NCBI GenBank assembly: GCA_027574665.1
Contig: CM050648.1
Coordinates: 46,105,200-46,169,199 of the forward strand
Reading direction: 5' to 3'
Source of the DNA: Rhynochetos jubatus
Taxonomy: Eukaryota > Chordata > Aves > Eurypygiformes > Rhynochetidae
DNA length: 64,000 nt
Positions 48,646 through 61,437 of this stretch are shown piece after piece. The translations under genes and the position numbers were made by a program. Every line of letters begins with the position of its first letter. Position 1 is the first letter of the stretch. The notes beneath the pieces were generated by a model, which had not been told where the DNA came from, searched no databases, and was given only the letters and a program-made list of their open reading frames with translations.

Positions 48646-51600
48646 TGTGCAGCCAGGGCAGCAGACACTACAGAAGCAGCGGCTCTGCTGAAATTCATGC
48701 AGGTCATGAAGCAACCATACCTGAGTGACGGGTCATTGGACTGTGGTAAAAAGATGCATAATGAAACAGACTGAGACTCCTGCATTTTAAAATGAACGCT
48801 TTCTAGGGTGAGGGAAGCAACGCCCAAAATGCAGACCACATAGAACAATGTATTTATCTCATTATACTGTAGGAGAAGGGACAAATATAAAAGGCACCAA
48901 GTTGCTCTGACCCACAGCCTAAGTAATGTCAACCTGTGTCCATCCTGACTGCCCTCAGGTAGCATCAGCCCAACAGACCTGTTTACTTTGTCTATGATGG
49001 GTTCTTACCACGATAAACTATGACAAACCTTTCAGAGATGCAGCAATCCACAATTACTTTTCAACAGATCTGTGTGTAAGCAGGGTCCATATTTACGTTG
49101 AAAATAATGTACTCAGGTAAAAATCAAAGCTACTGATGCATTCGCAGTGGATTTCCCTTTTTTAACTTCCTCTTTTGAACATTCCGCTCCTGAACATACC
49201 CCACTTGACAACAAGCCCATTGTTCATCTTCAGTTCAATAGCAACAAGGTTGGTTTCCGTATGGAAATCATTTTAATAGTAAAACACAGGGGACCCTTTG
49301 CATAAATAGTTCAAATGAAATGTGGCTTTTAAATCAAAGCCAATTATTATTTATATTTCAATATCACTGAAAACATTTTGTTTTAAAAACTGATCCAGAG
49401 GGATCCTAGGCTCAACTTCTCTTGAGCTTGGAGGACTAAGTGGAGAGGTGCACCTAGGACTTGCTCCCAGCCTCCCGATTCTCACCACATAGACACAAAA
49501 CAAGGGCATGTTTCAGAGATATGCTAGGCACCTGGATACCAGCCGACAGAGATTAAATGCCTCACAGAGAGTGCATCGGAAAGCCCACGCAGGTCTGATT
49601 TTCCAAACAGAAAACCCTACTAGGAGTTCTTCTGTTTGGTCCACGGTTCTAGTTGCAGGAGGAAGGAGAATGAATCAAACGAGAGAAGGGGAATTGGGAG
49701 TACTTTCTCCATTGCGTAGTCAGCCCACTCCTGGCACTATCTGGAGCTCAGTACTGCAACCTCTGTTTTCCTCAGGGCATCTCAAAATCTTTGTTCAGTT
49801 CCTGATTTATTCTCCTGTGAGGTCAGAGTTTAGACCTCTGTTCTCCCTAGCAGTGATAAACTTCACTTATTTTTGCTACAGCTAAATCCAGTACTGGTAC
49901 CTTGAATAAATCTTGGTCTTTTTTCTTTTAAATGACACTGAGCTGAAAACAAATAGAAAGTATTCACATGAAAGATAATTGAAATAAGCTTTTCTGCTCA
50001 GACACTGCAGCAAGCATTGCTAACAGGGTCCAAAACTTGCACACGCAAGATGAGAACATTTCTTGTCATACAGTGTGAAAAGCCAAGCCAGCTTGGACTT
50101 TTTCCAACAGGAATTTGTAAGAAGAAAATGCTGATTTGTCAAACACAACACCCATCATCTGCATTCCCTAGTTTTGACGACAGTTCTGTCGGAAAGGTTT
50201 CTCGGGTCTAAGGTAGAATTTTTGTTCAAAGCCTAAAAGAGGCTCATGTGCATCCAGCAGTTAGAACTCCACTGATGACTGAGAAGACAGATGTTTGGGT
50301 CCCTAGCTCTGTCACCGTAGCTCAGGAGCCTCGAAACTGGAATGCCACTGGGAAAAGCCATCCTCCTAACTTTGAGCTGTTAGAATGTATGTGCGTAGGA
50401 ATAAATCTCTGAATGACATTTTGAAAATAACTTAGCTTTAAATCAATGGTTAATGAAAAAAACTCCAACCAATACTGTGAACACTGACAGATTTCACAAC
50501 GTAATTCCCTAACTTCTTCTCCCCCTGGCTATAGCCAGCTCTCCAAACAGGAACAGCCTTGTAATTATGCTGGTCTCTTCCACTTTTCACAGTCCTTTGC
50601 AATCATACTTTAAAAAAAAATGTCCAGGCAAATTGAAATGAGGAATATAGTCATAAAGATGGCATTATTGAACTAATATGTAATTCAGGAGACCCTGGCT
50701 TAATTCCCTATCCGTTCTAAACTCAGTCCCCTGTCTATAAAACAGGATTAATAGCATGTCCTATCTCAACAGCATTTTCCTGAGGACACAGACATGAGAC
50801 CGATGTGGTAAGACGTTCACATAAGCAAGGAGCTTAGAAATACCCAAGACAGCCTTTGCCAGACCACTCCTGCTAGCACCCTCTGGTCTATAACTGAACT
50901 GGCCCAGCACCAGGCTGATACTGAGGAGAAGGACTACTACATCTCCCTCTGAGCCCCGGCCAGTGCTCGTTACACCAGGGAGGAGAGCAAACGAGCCAGA
51001 CCCAATGGCAGTGGTAAGGAGAAAGGGGGGCTCCTGGGGAGGAGGGTGGCATGGGAAGCCGGAAGACACTGGGGAGGACAAGAGGAGAACTGGGCAGAGT
51101 AACAGGTAAAGACATGATGAAAGACAGGATCAGAGCAGGAGAGAGGGGACACAGCAGAGGGAAATGATAGCAAAAATATAGAGGGGAAGACGTAAGCAGC
51201 TATAAAGGAAACTTTCTTGCTCAAGGCATGTGTGCTTCACCTATGAATCATAACCATATTAATGATCATTAATTGACACTCATCTACTCACTACCATCAG
51301 TAGTTTCTGGAGCTGCTCGGGAAACCCAGTGGGAGTTGGTTCAGGTTTCAGTGCAGGTTTTCTCAGAAGTTTCAGTTCTTATGTTCCATGTGTCTTCTAA
51401 CAACATCTGCAACATCCGCTCCGAGCAGCCTCAGTATGTCACATTCCTCGCACCACACAAACACACAAAATGACAATTAACTTACAACACACACCCCACA
51501 CCTCCCTGCAGGGCAGCTGCACAGCATCAAATACCTTTCCTTCTTAACCAAAGGCCTCACTCCCTGCACCAGGATCAACATCAACGTTAGCTGTGAAGAG

Positions 51601-54600
51601 CACCAGCGAGGGAAACCGACTGATCAGTCCATCTTCACCCACCACTCACGCCATACGCCAGACATCCTGAATGCTCAGCCCTGAGTATTTCACCACTCAC
51701 ATGTCTGCTAGCCTCCCTCTAAACTGCCACATAAATAAGGAGATAAGAAAATAGCAACCAGCATTGCAACATGCCTTGGATTCACTGCTCTTTGTGAAAA
51801 CATAAATGGATATAAAGGTTGAGCTGGAGACGAGGGCACCTTCTTTCTCTCCCTAACTCACTCAGACAGTATAAAAGCTTTCAAACATTTCTTCCCTGAA
51901 CATGAAAAGGAAAAAGCAGCTGCTAACACAGGCTGTTATTTGGGAGGCTGTTAATAGAAATCAGGCAGAAACATATAGCTCTCCCTGCCTCTCACACACA
52001 ACATTGTTACGACGCAGTCTAATAATTGAGCAATAAATCAAGTGAGCCAAAAGCCTAAACATCCCCCCGGCTCCCCGGAGCAACTGCACCAGCTTTCATC
52101 CTTCTGGTTAATAGTGCTTAACTCTCACCCAAGTGACATGAAAGGCACCATCTTCGGAGGAAGGCAAGGATTTCCCAAGGAATTCACCCAGGTACGTGCT
52201 ACGACCACTGGTTACAGATGCAATGAGGGGGGAACCTCTTTCTTGTGTATTTTGACAGCTTGAAAAACTTATTTACTGAAACAATAACTACAGCTCTTAC
52301 ATTGTTGTATAGGACCTTTAAACACTACAGGATTTTTGTAGTAAATTCCAGTGTATTGCTGCAATTTCCAATCCACCCATCTTGAGAGTGAAATTGTAAG
52401 ACACAAATAGACAGCCCATTTCACCGATCAGAGCCCTTCAGATACCAGTTCTAAACTGAGCAGATGCAAAAGCCCTTGGGAAAATCTTTGCTTAATGTCA
52501 ACGGTTTTATTTGGTTCTTTGTGGATGCTGTATTTTTCACTACCTACCGAGTATCTCCGCACTTCAAACGTACAGCAAGTAGCGCTCACTGATGTTTTTC
52601 TAGACCAGGCTTCCCCTTGCCTCAGCCACCAGAGTTCCAAAGAAATACTGTTCAGACACCTGCTATTATGTTTTTGTTATTTCCACTAAGGCCTTACAAT
52701 TACACTAATCTGGCCACAGCCTGAAACCAGGACTTACTGAGCCGATGCACAGCCAGAGGCAAGTGGACCTGTGTCTTTATTCACAGCAGTGTAGACCCAG
52801 TGATTCTACTGATTTTGCTGCTGGATGTTTCTGGACCAGCAGGACTGAGCCAACTGGCTGCTACTTTCCAAAGTGAGGTTTTTCTCATGGTAAAGTCAAA
52901 CTAAAAATGTCTGTGCTTATTAGAATGGACAACTAACTTTTGGGGAGAAACCCCTTAGAAATGAGGGATGGAAGGAGAGAAACAAAGCACCGATACCACT
53001 GTAAAATTGTGTGCCATCAGGACGGCAGTGCTGAGACACACTGAATTATGTGTAATGCTGAAGATTAGGATTCTTACATCAGAGGAAAAAAATCTTTAAA
53101 TGGAGGTCACGCATTTCTGTGTTGGCTGTAAGACCCAGGACAAGACGAAGGGAAAGCCTTTCACTTGGTGTGGGGTTTTTTGATCCTCCTGTTGTCTGCA
53201 CATGCAGTGCTGAAAACCACTCCCTCCAGTCCCGAGCTGAAGCTAGGATGCCCTAACCATTAAAGCAGCCTGTGAGTGACAGGTCACTCAGCAGCACAAA
53301 CCTGACCCACAGCCAAGGCTGTCACACAAGCACATTGGTGTCAAATCCTCCTCAGCATACAACGTGAAGCTTACGCTGGCTTGACACCATGCACAGGAGG
53401 TCACCCCATCAGTGCTTCCTGAGCAGCTCCTAGCCTGCAAAGTGGGGATCGGTGTTTTGCCACCTCCTCCCCTGGTGTTAGGTGTTAGACAGCCCAAGGC
53501 TGGCCCTGGGAGCCGAAAGTCTGATGTGCTGTACTGTCAAACAGCAGCCGGGGAGAAGGTGGCCAACCTACAGAAGGATGGTTCAATGCTGCTTGGTTTC
53601 TTCACAGCTCTGGCTTCTTGCTTTTCACTCTTGGACCAATACATGTTTCTGGGTGACAGAAATTGTCTGTGGCCAGTAATGGAAGGAGGCTTTTCTGTTA
53701 CTTGTTTCCCGATCACTGGAAATGGCAGAGGACAATCTCCGTGATGGAGATGTTCCCTCCCATGTCAATGCTTGCACGGCTGCAGCCTGTCTGGTGCCAT
53801 CTGGCTACAGCCTGGGCAACGTTATGGGTATAGATAGGCCCAATGTGCATTTTAAGGTCCAACTTTGCTCAGCCAGGCCTAGGCAGCCTCGGGTGCAGTG
53901 GGAGTACAAGGCAAATGTCAAACACCAGCTGTGTCTTTGCATTTTGCCGGGGAGAGAAAATGGAGAGGTAAAATACCACTTACTACACAGACCAGCGGGC
54001 CCGGCTCAGGACACGAAGCCTGGGAACATTCACACCCCCATTTGACCATACCCTAATGCTATTAAACATGGAGACCTCACCTCTGGCTCAGGAAGCCCTC
54101 AAGCCACAGATGTTTCTGTGCTGGGAAAATATTCTGGATGACCATCAGTGTTTTTTCCTTACTGTTGGTGCCCCGCTGAATGGAGACACGTGTGACACCC
54201 AAGGGCTGTTCGCAAGCTCTTACATCCGCAAAGGGAGCAGCTGTACGTTACTGCTCCTTCGGGAGCAGATCTGGTGTGGGAGTATCCTGGCAGCCAGGTG
54301 GATGAAGGAGCCAATGCAGCCATGAGGATGGTGACCTCGGCACAAGAAGGAGGGACGAAGAGTGTAAGTGGAGAAGGGATCTGCCACTGACGGCACAGTG
54401 ACACGGACTCGCAGCCTCCAAAGCTGTGCTGCCAGCTCAGGGCAGCTTTTCTCCCTGCTTATCACACGGAGAATATGACACCTGTCTTGGGGTGCTCCCT
54501 CGACTGTTAGCGACTATCACACGCCCCGAGCAGATATTTCAGGCTGAGCAACCTGACAAATTTCCCCATGGACTAGAAAAACAAATAATTTCTTTCCCCC

Positions 54601-57600
54601 CTGCCAAGTGACTTGTTTTCTTTGTTTTAAAGAAAGAAAGGAATCCTTGTTCTTCTGCTGAATAAGACACCTGGTATTCAGCAGTGACTTGTTTGTTCTG
54701 GGGGAAGCGGAACGGGCTCGGGTTAAACTTGCTACGTTTTAGCACAGTTCAAAATTCAAAGGATGCCCCTTCAAAAGCTGCGTTAGAGTGGAGCCAATGC
54801 TTTTACATATAACTGCATGTTTTCCAGGGAGGCTGTGCCTATTGTGGCTGCTAGGAGGTCCATCAGCTAAGGTATGATATCAGGATTATTTTTAGAAAAA
54901 TACAGGCTGGGGGAGGAGGCAGCATGTGATCAGAGATGCAAAAGCCTTTCTTGGACATGGATCTTTTCTCCTTGGGGCTTAAAGGATATGGCTGTAACAA
55001 GACCTTTTTGTGCACAAAACCAGGAAAAAAATCTGGCTCAGCCTAAAGCTTTATTTTCCATGGCAGTCTCCTCTTCTCCTTCTATGGTCCAGTTTCATAC
55101 TCTGCTCAGTAAGCAGCTAATGCACGGCTCCCTTGGTTGCAGAAGCAAAGACTCAAGCAATACTAAATTTTTAAGTAATTTGCATTTTTTAGGCACCAGT
55201 TGGTGGACATCCTATCAGTTCTGGCTTGGATGGTCTCAAAACAGCTTTCTCAAAAGGAACAATTTCTCATCTATCCTTTGATAGAAAGATCTTCCTTACC
55301 TATTATTAAAAGTTGCATGCTGAGAGGGTCTCTGCTGTGTAATCCCACTCACACAAATAGGAAAAAACTGGCATAAGATAATAAATCCATTAGCTATACT
55401 TATGCACTGCCAGTAAATGCTCACAGTCCCACAGAAAGTCATTCCGAAAGTCGTTCCTGCCATCGATGTAGAAAAGGCCAAACCTGTAAGACGCAGGCTT
55501 CCGCTGTGGAGGGGGTTAACATCTAACTTGAAACAATGCACCAAAAACTAGCCCCTGCTTCTAGTATAGAGCTGAATGAATTATAAACCATGTGGTTTGT
55601 GAACTAATCACAAGTACTAAAAGACTGAATGTTCTGTCAGAAAACATGTATACTTCCATTGCGCTGACAACTGAACTTTCAGGAGATCTTAGGAGGCTAA
55701 TTTGCATCAAACTTCTGTTATAAGCTTGGTCTGGGCAAGCATTGTAGACATGGCTCACCCAACTAGCTTCTAAGACCTCCCAAATTTGAACCTGTACGGT
55801 GGCCACATTTAAAAAGATTTGGTCGCTGTCTGTCCACCGTAGCTCAGAGAGCCTTCAGATTTCTATTCCTAGCTACATCATCGGTTAAGGCAACAATACC
55901 TCTTTTTTTTTCAGGCACAAATGCTCCTTTCAAAGTTAAACTTTAATATCCCACCTAGGACATAAAACAGGCCCAGCAACTTCAAGCAGCCCTCTTTGCA
56001 GTTTGAGATGCTACATCGTTCAGATGTCCTCAAGTCTAACAGGCTCAGCCTTCCTCATTACAAACGGCTCACAGGTTTGAAAATGGGCCCCATGGCAAGT
56101 TATTTCTACACTGGAAATCCCATTTTCAGTCTTTTCCCCTTTACCTGTTTGGCCCAATGATTCAAGTGCTAGGAACACAGCGAGAAACGTGATCCCCAAA
56201 GAAAAGGCAGCCCCAACAGAAACTTGCAGGTTACAATCCAGCAGTGAATTGCAAAAAGAAGTAAGCTGTAATACAATGCAAAGTCAAATACAATGTGCTT
56301 GCTGTTTCTCTCAAATATGTTTTTCTGCAGTAGCTGAAGTTTTGCTGGCCATATATAAACTATACATAAAGGCAGACCTTGACACACGCCAGCCAATTCC
56401 CATTTAAGCTTAAAGCTCCCCCACGCGTCAGAAGGAGATGAAGTCACAGTGCTTTATCTGTCGGAAGCTTTTTAAGTAGGTAAATTAGTAAGTGGACAAA
56501 CCACACAAGTTTTATCTTCAACTATGCAAAACTAAGAGTAACTTTTACTTCTGCGTTCAGAAGTGGAACTTCAGGTATGTAAAATATTCACCTGACTTCA
56601 ATAAAACCAAAAGATTGCGCTTTAAGAAGGATCCAGGGGAAACATCTTGGTATAAATTACAGTGTTCTCCTTTCTGGCAACACCTGAAAATAGATCTCTG
56701 AGGAGGAGTGAAAACTGGGGTGTCTCATGAAGATGTTGCCTCCAGACTTTTGTGTACATCTTTCATTCTGTTCTTAACATACAAAGTCCTAGGTTTAATC
56801 TAACGGCATTTCCTAATCCCATATCTAAAATTAAAACTGCCGTTACCTAACCGTATGGATGGGTTTTGTGCACTGGATGACAGTTTTTAAGGAAAGCCTA
56901 TCATGCATGCACCATACAGCCTCTGATATCACAAAAACTTCCCATTAAATGTCATTTGGGACACCAGTAATTGTTATATTCATTTAGTTTAGGAAGAATA
57001 GCAAGTAGAAAAAAAAACAGTAACAGAACTTCCCTATCACTGGCCCCCATGATCAAAGCAGTAGGAAGTGTGGGGCAAGTCCCACGTCTGGTTTGTTCCA
57101 CTTCCTTTGCAAGCTGGGCCCTGGCAAACAGAGTGGACACGCAGAGGGCATGCGAAGTTTGGTATACGTATGTGGGCAGCGGGAATACAAAGTGCTCAGG
57201 TCGTCCCCCACAACAGCCAAATGGCTGAACGTGTCAGGTCACCCAGCAGAGAGCAGCCTAAACCTAGGGCCAAGAACACTGGTACACTCAGATACTGACA
57301 ATGCTTTTACCCTGTCTGCTAAGCCAAGCCTCTATCACTTCCCCATGACAAATGTCTAGATGGCAAGTCTCAGTCAGTATTTTAGACAGTGATTCCTGTC
57401 TGCATGAACAAAGACGTACACCATATGCAGCAAGCATTACACCACGAGGTTCCCTTGCTTTTGGCCCTTGTGTGTTCTTCGTGCTGTTGGTAGAGCTCTG
57501 CTTACTTGTCATTGCTTTGTTTGTGACCGTGAGAAACAATCTGCTTTACGATGGAACAGTGCAAGGAGTCAACAAGTTGCCACTTTACTGTTAACTCCTG

Positions 57601-58006
57601 ATTTTGTGAAGGTTACTTTCGATTCCCATCACTCCTGTACAGGGAGAGCTTCTCGCTTTATCTGAAGAGCCACGTCCTCCCTGCCTGGTCCTTTGCTTTG
57701 CCCTTTGGCAGGCGAGACACCCTAAAATAATCTGACGGACGGAAACACAATTGCTTTTACAAGCACAATACTTCATTATATATTTGTTTTGAAAACAGTT
57801 TCCAGAGCCTAGAGTATGTCAGCAAAAGCCAAAGAAAGAGTGTTGATGTTGTTACAAGGTCAGCTCTTCAGAGACGGTAGGCAGCAATGTTGGCACGCTG
57901 TCAAATTATCACCATGGCAAGGATGGCAGCTCACAGGCAGTGATTCAGCTGCTTTGACAATACCAAGGCTCCAGCTAAATGTGAAGATAAGTTACTCATA
58001 CTCCCT
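48646..58006. other. Upstream non-coding region, seventh part
   Basis: About 9.4 kb without a recognised gene. It contains a MIR-like SINE remnant at about 50655-50775 and a purine-rich, GC-richer patch at about 50920-51200. The frame at 54874-55281 (plus, 135 codons) resembles no known protein. No exon with convincing splice sites was seen. Confidence 0.5.
50655..50775 (+). mobile_element. Possible MIR-like amniote SINE remnant
   Basis: The order of blocks resembles a MIR-type SINE: TTCAGGAGACCCTGGCTTAA-type core, then CTCAGTCCCCTGTCTATAAA followed by ACAGGATTAATAGCATG, corresponding to the usual CTCAGTTT...CATCTGTAAAATGGG-GATAATA segment. The match is by eye and heavily diverged, as expected for an ancient copy. 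It could be chance. Confidence 0.35.
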
Positions 58007-58025
58007 CGCACGCGCGCGCACACGC
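58007..58025. repeat. Alternating CG/CA purine-pyrimidine tract
   Basis: Nineteen bases alternate strictly between pyrimidine and purine (CG and CA steps, including a CGCGCGCG core). Such tracts can adopt left-handed Z-DNA and are often length-variable. It lies about 300 bp to the left of a CpG-rich patch. Confidence 0.85.
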
Positions 58026-58309
58026 TCTCGCACGCACTCTACCTTGGGACTTTCTTAATGTCTTTTTTCTGTTTAAATTAAGTCACAGGGTTTAAGAAGA
58101 AACAAAACCAACATGCTTAAGGCTGACAGACCACAGTGAAAGTTCCTTCTCCTCATATGTATGTTGTGTGCATATATACATTCCTGTACAGACACACACC
58201 TCCTACGGACAGTGTTATTATTATTATAAACAAGTTTTTCCTTAATTGAAACAGTGAAACCTGATTCTCAAAAGACTTCCTTCCTTTGTACCTCATTTCC
58301 AGCTTCCTC

Positions 58310-58460
58310 TCCTCGTAACGTAATGACTCCTGCACCGTGGGTTGTGGGGAGACAGGCTGCAACACCCTCCCCAGGAGAGCGCCAGCACGCAGGGTGGCTT
58401 GTTGGGGGCTACGCACGTGCGGACGGCTCGGCTCCCGTGGCCAACAACGTGTATCTGCTC
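58310..58460. promoter_or_regulatory. CpG-rich patch, candidate promoter or enhancer
   Basis: About 13 CpGs occur in 150 bp, well above the surrounding AT-rich sequence, including a CACGTG E-box within GCACGTGCGG near 58417. No TATA box or start-site motif decides a strand. As DTNA is transcribed leftward and is known in mammals to use several upstream promoters, this could be one, but no splice donor clearly belongs to it. Confidence 0.22.
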
Positions 58461-60639
58461 AGTCCTGCTCCCCTTGAGCTCGCATTTTGGCTTCTTCCTT
58501 CTGCTCACTCGCCAACATTTTTATGACAGTAATAGGAGTTTAGCAGTTCTGGAAATCTCTTTTACATGTGTTCGTAAAGTGCTCGTATACAACAAATGCT
58601 TGCATCTGTAATGTTAACAATTCTATTTACTACAGCTCAAATATATCCCTGTACTCCATACAGCATCAGAAAACTTATTGATGGAGGGAGACCCTTAGAG
58701 CTGTGCATAAATTGCAAGTCCTCTTCAAACTACAGTGACTGGCAGGCTTTAGGGAGCTGCTCCGTAAAAAACGTACAGATTGCACTTGAGTTTTTTTATT
58801 GGGATGTTGTGTTATGAAGTCACTAATTTTGTTTCACTTTGAGAGTCTGGGAGGAGAATTTAAAATACACAGGACTGAAAAAACAGCCTGAGATAAACTA
58901 TATCCAGTAAACACTGGAGGGTTGTTAGGAGACAATGACAGCACTATTTGCTCTGAAAAGTCTTTTTACAGGCTGATGCAAGCTATAAACCTCGCTTTGC
59001 TATACAAGGTGCTTTGTTCTTAGTTTTGATATTAAAAAAAAGGCTTTTGTATCTGCATGTGCCCTGCAGCCATGTCCTCACTCCATGTTAGGGCAAGAAC
59101 GGGGTGTGCATCAGCTGCCTCCTCTCTCTCCCTTGGCCTGTACCCAGTAGCCTGTAGCTTTTCCAGAGGAAAGGAAACCCAGCATGGGGAGCTCCCCTGC
59201 ACCCTCGCCAGGCCCCAGCTGGGATCAGGTGGGGAGGGCTCAGGCCTCAATTTACCATCCAAGATGTGCTCCTCCAGGCAGAATATTTCAGCATTTCGGT
59301 GCAAGCAGGTTTTTCCCCAGGAAAGGTACAGGAGTGGCTGCTCGCCTGTGCCGTGACGTACGCTCAAGCACCAGGACGAGGACAGCACAGCAGCTAGCAG
59401 GGTGATGGACAAGCTCATGCCAAGCACGCAGGGTGCGGTTTGCCCAGAGAAGCCAACCCAAAGAAGGATTTTTCTCCTTGAAGCAGGATCATGACCTGAC
59501 TGATGAGCCCTCCAGGGAGTGCAGGTCCCCCCCTGCTCCCTCCCCACTGTGGCCCATAGACTCTGCAGTGGGTACACAGTGTGAAGCAGGTGATGCAGAC
59601 ACCTGGCTGCTTATCAAACAGCAGCATTAATAGGGCTTTCTTAGCAGTTGTTAATTCCAGGAAGTCTCCTTGTTTTCCTAAGAAGAGCTGTGAAGAGGGG
59701 AACATCAAAAAATGCTCAAAGTCTTTGGAAACACAAGGATTTCTTTCTGGAAGTATAGGACTCTCTGAATGCTTCAGAGCTCTTGGGACCAAATCACTGT
59801 CTAAAGATGATAAGCATCTCCATGTGCTTATCCAACTGACATGGAAAGCTGAATTTTGGCACAAAGTTCTCCCGCACCAACAGGCTCACTGCAAGTCTCC
59901 ATCCTTTGCAGTCAGAGGTCATGCAGCCAGGCCCTCACTGCCTTACTTCTTCTTTATCCTCTGGGGGTTTTGGTCCTCGTGAACAGCACAGGCTGGAGAC
60001 AAGCACACTGTAGCTGAGTTCAGTGCCTGTCTGCCCACCTTCTCTGCTTCCCCCTCAGGATGCCTTTCCACCCAGAGTCGGACCTCTCTAGATCAGTGAG
60101 CGTAGGTTGCAGGAATGTCTCGGTTTGCTCCAACACAGTAACATGGGAGGGGAGGCAAGAAGCCTTGGCTGTATTTCCAAAGGAGAGGGGCTTTTTTTCC
60201 CTTTCAAAAAGACACTTGTCAAGGGAATATTAGTGGAAAATGAAAGACAGAAGCTGTGTTCCTGCGCGTGTGATCAGGTATGATTACAGAGAGGAAAGAT
60301 TAATGTACTTCCAGCAAGTACAAGGGCCACTGTCAGAGCAACAGGAAAGGGGGAAGCATCTGCCCATTAGGGGACAACATAAAAGGCAGGAGAGAAAAGA
60401 AGTAAGCCAGGCAGTGTTTTCAAAATGAGAACGTACATATGGATGCAGGAGTCTAATTTTAATCATCCACGTATGAAAACTTTGGTCCAGCTCCAATCTC
60501 TTCTGAGCGGGAGCGGTTGTTTAGGATTCCCTTTCCTGGCAGGTGTGTAGGCTGTTCCCTCTCCTCCGCAGCAGGGTCCAAATAAACATTCCCGGTTCTT
60601 CTCAAGGGGAAAAGAGACGCACAAAAAAGAAGCTTGCTG
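58461..60639. other. Non-coding stretch between CpG-rich patches
   Basis: GC content rises in about 59050-59600, where both strands are open for 100-180 codons (for example 59032-59577 minus). These overlapping frames have no recognisable domains and probably reflect composition. No repeat was identified. Confidence 0.45.
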
Positions 60640-60815
60640 TGCAGCAGAGCGGTGTTGGTTCCCCTCCGGCAGTGAAAACAGAGATCAATCAACACTCTCG
60701 GCTCGCTGGCGGGTGGATTTCCCTCCCACCGCCATCGCTGCTCCTCAAGCAGGTGGCCAGGTCTGGAGGAAGCCTTATTTCCCGTCACCCACACGCACGC
60801 CGCTCGGCACAGGGA
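60640..60815. promoter_or_regulatory. CpG-rich patch, candidate promoter
   Basis: About a dozen CpGs lie in 175 bp, with a run at CTCTCGGCTCGCTGGCGGG (about 60696-60714) and another at CACGCACGCCGCTCGGCAC (about 60792-60810). This is the sharpest local CpG enrichment in the window and resembles the core of a small CpG-island promoter. The direction is not decided by the sequence. It may be an alternative DTNA first exon region about 53 kb upstream of the start codon, or unrelated. Confidence 0.25.
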
Positions 60816-61242
60816 TGCCAGTAATTTTCTTTTATGAGGGTGGGAAGCAATTACTAACTCCTTAAGTGAGGGAAGAGTCTCCTGAGAGCCCTGACTTCTT
60901 CCTTGCTACCACTGCCATATGCTGCCTTTTACTTCAGCAAACTGTAAATGCACAAAAATCAGGCCATTCCTTTTTTTTCCAACCTCATACCTATTCATCC
61001 CAGGCACGCTGTTCATGAGCAACATTATTAGGCCTCTGTTATTATTCTTACAGGTCTTAGGCCTTAAAATACAGCCCATGCCACAATGAGGGGAAAAGAT
61101 ACTACAAATAACTACAAATTACATTGGCCAGATGCAGAGCTTCTCCTCTTATTATCATTATGCATCAGCCTGAAGATCAGTAGAAATGTGTTTGCTAAAA
61201 ACTGATAATCACTGACATCCTGTTTTATTTTTACTACATGCT
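60816..61242. other. Non-coding stretch
   Basis: AT-rich sequence without a recognisable gene or repeat. Its right edge provides the pyrimidine-rich tract and AG of the possible plus-strand acceptor at 61248. Confidence 0.5.
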
Positions 61243-61248
61243 TTGCAG

Positions 61249-61437
61249 ACTGTCTTACCCGTTCGGGAAGATGATCACTCTCGTTGCATTGCTGCTGACA
61301 CTGTTCTGCTACCTCACAGGCAAGAAAAGCAAGGAAAAGAAGAGCAGCCTTACAAGGAGGTTAAGGATGCACGGGAGACGGTTGTTGACCCAAGAATGCT
61401 GGGTCAACTCACACCTGAGTGGTGCGAGTATTGACCA
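61249..61437 (+). other. Possible plus-strand terminal exon with charged open frame
   Basis: A fair acceptor, TTTATTTTTACTACATGCTTTGCAG (20+ bases, AG at 61247-61248), is followed by an open frame of 62 codons beginning TVLPVREDDHSRC and ending GQLTPEWCEY at a TAA-free TGA near 61435. The peptide is rich in Lys and Glu and looks more protein-like than most random frames here, but I recognise no family. A competing frame (61238-61492) is hydrophobic then basic. It would be opposite in strand to DTNA. Possibly a lncRNA exon, an old pseudogene piece, or chance. Confidence 0.12.

Noticed and set aside
48586-48774. Collagen-like coding exon (Gly-x-y text)
   Set aside because: The pattern covers only a few residues and comes from the 18-bp tandem repeat.
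50268-50345. Second MIR-like SINE fragment
   Set aside because: A GGTCCCTAGCTCTGTCAC block is suggestive but no flanking blocks follow in order.
59032-59577. 181-codon minus-strand open frame as a gene
   Set aside because: Overlapping frames on both strands in a GC-richer patch, with no recognisable domain, point to composition rather than coding.
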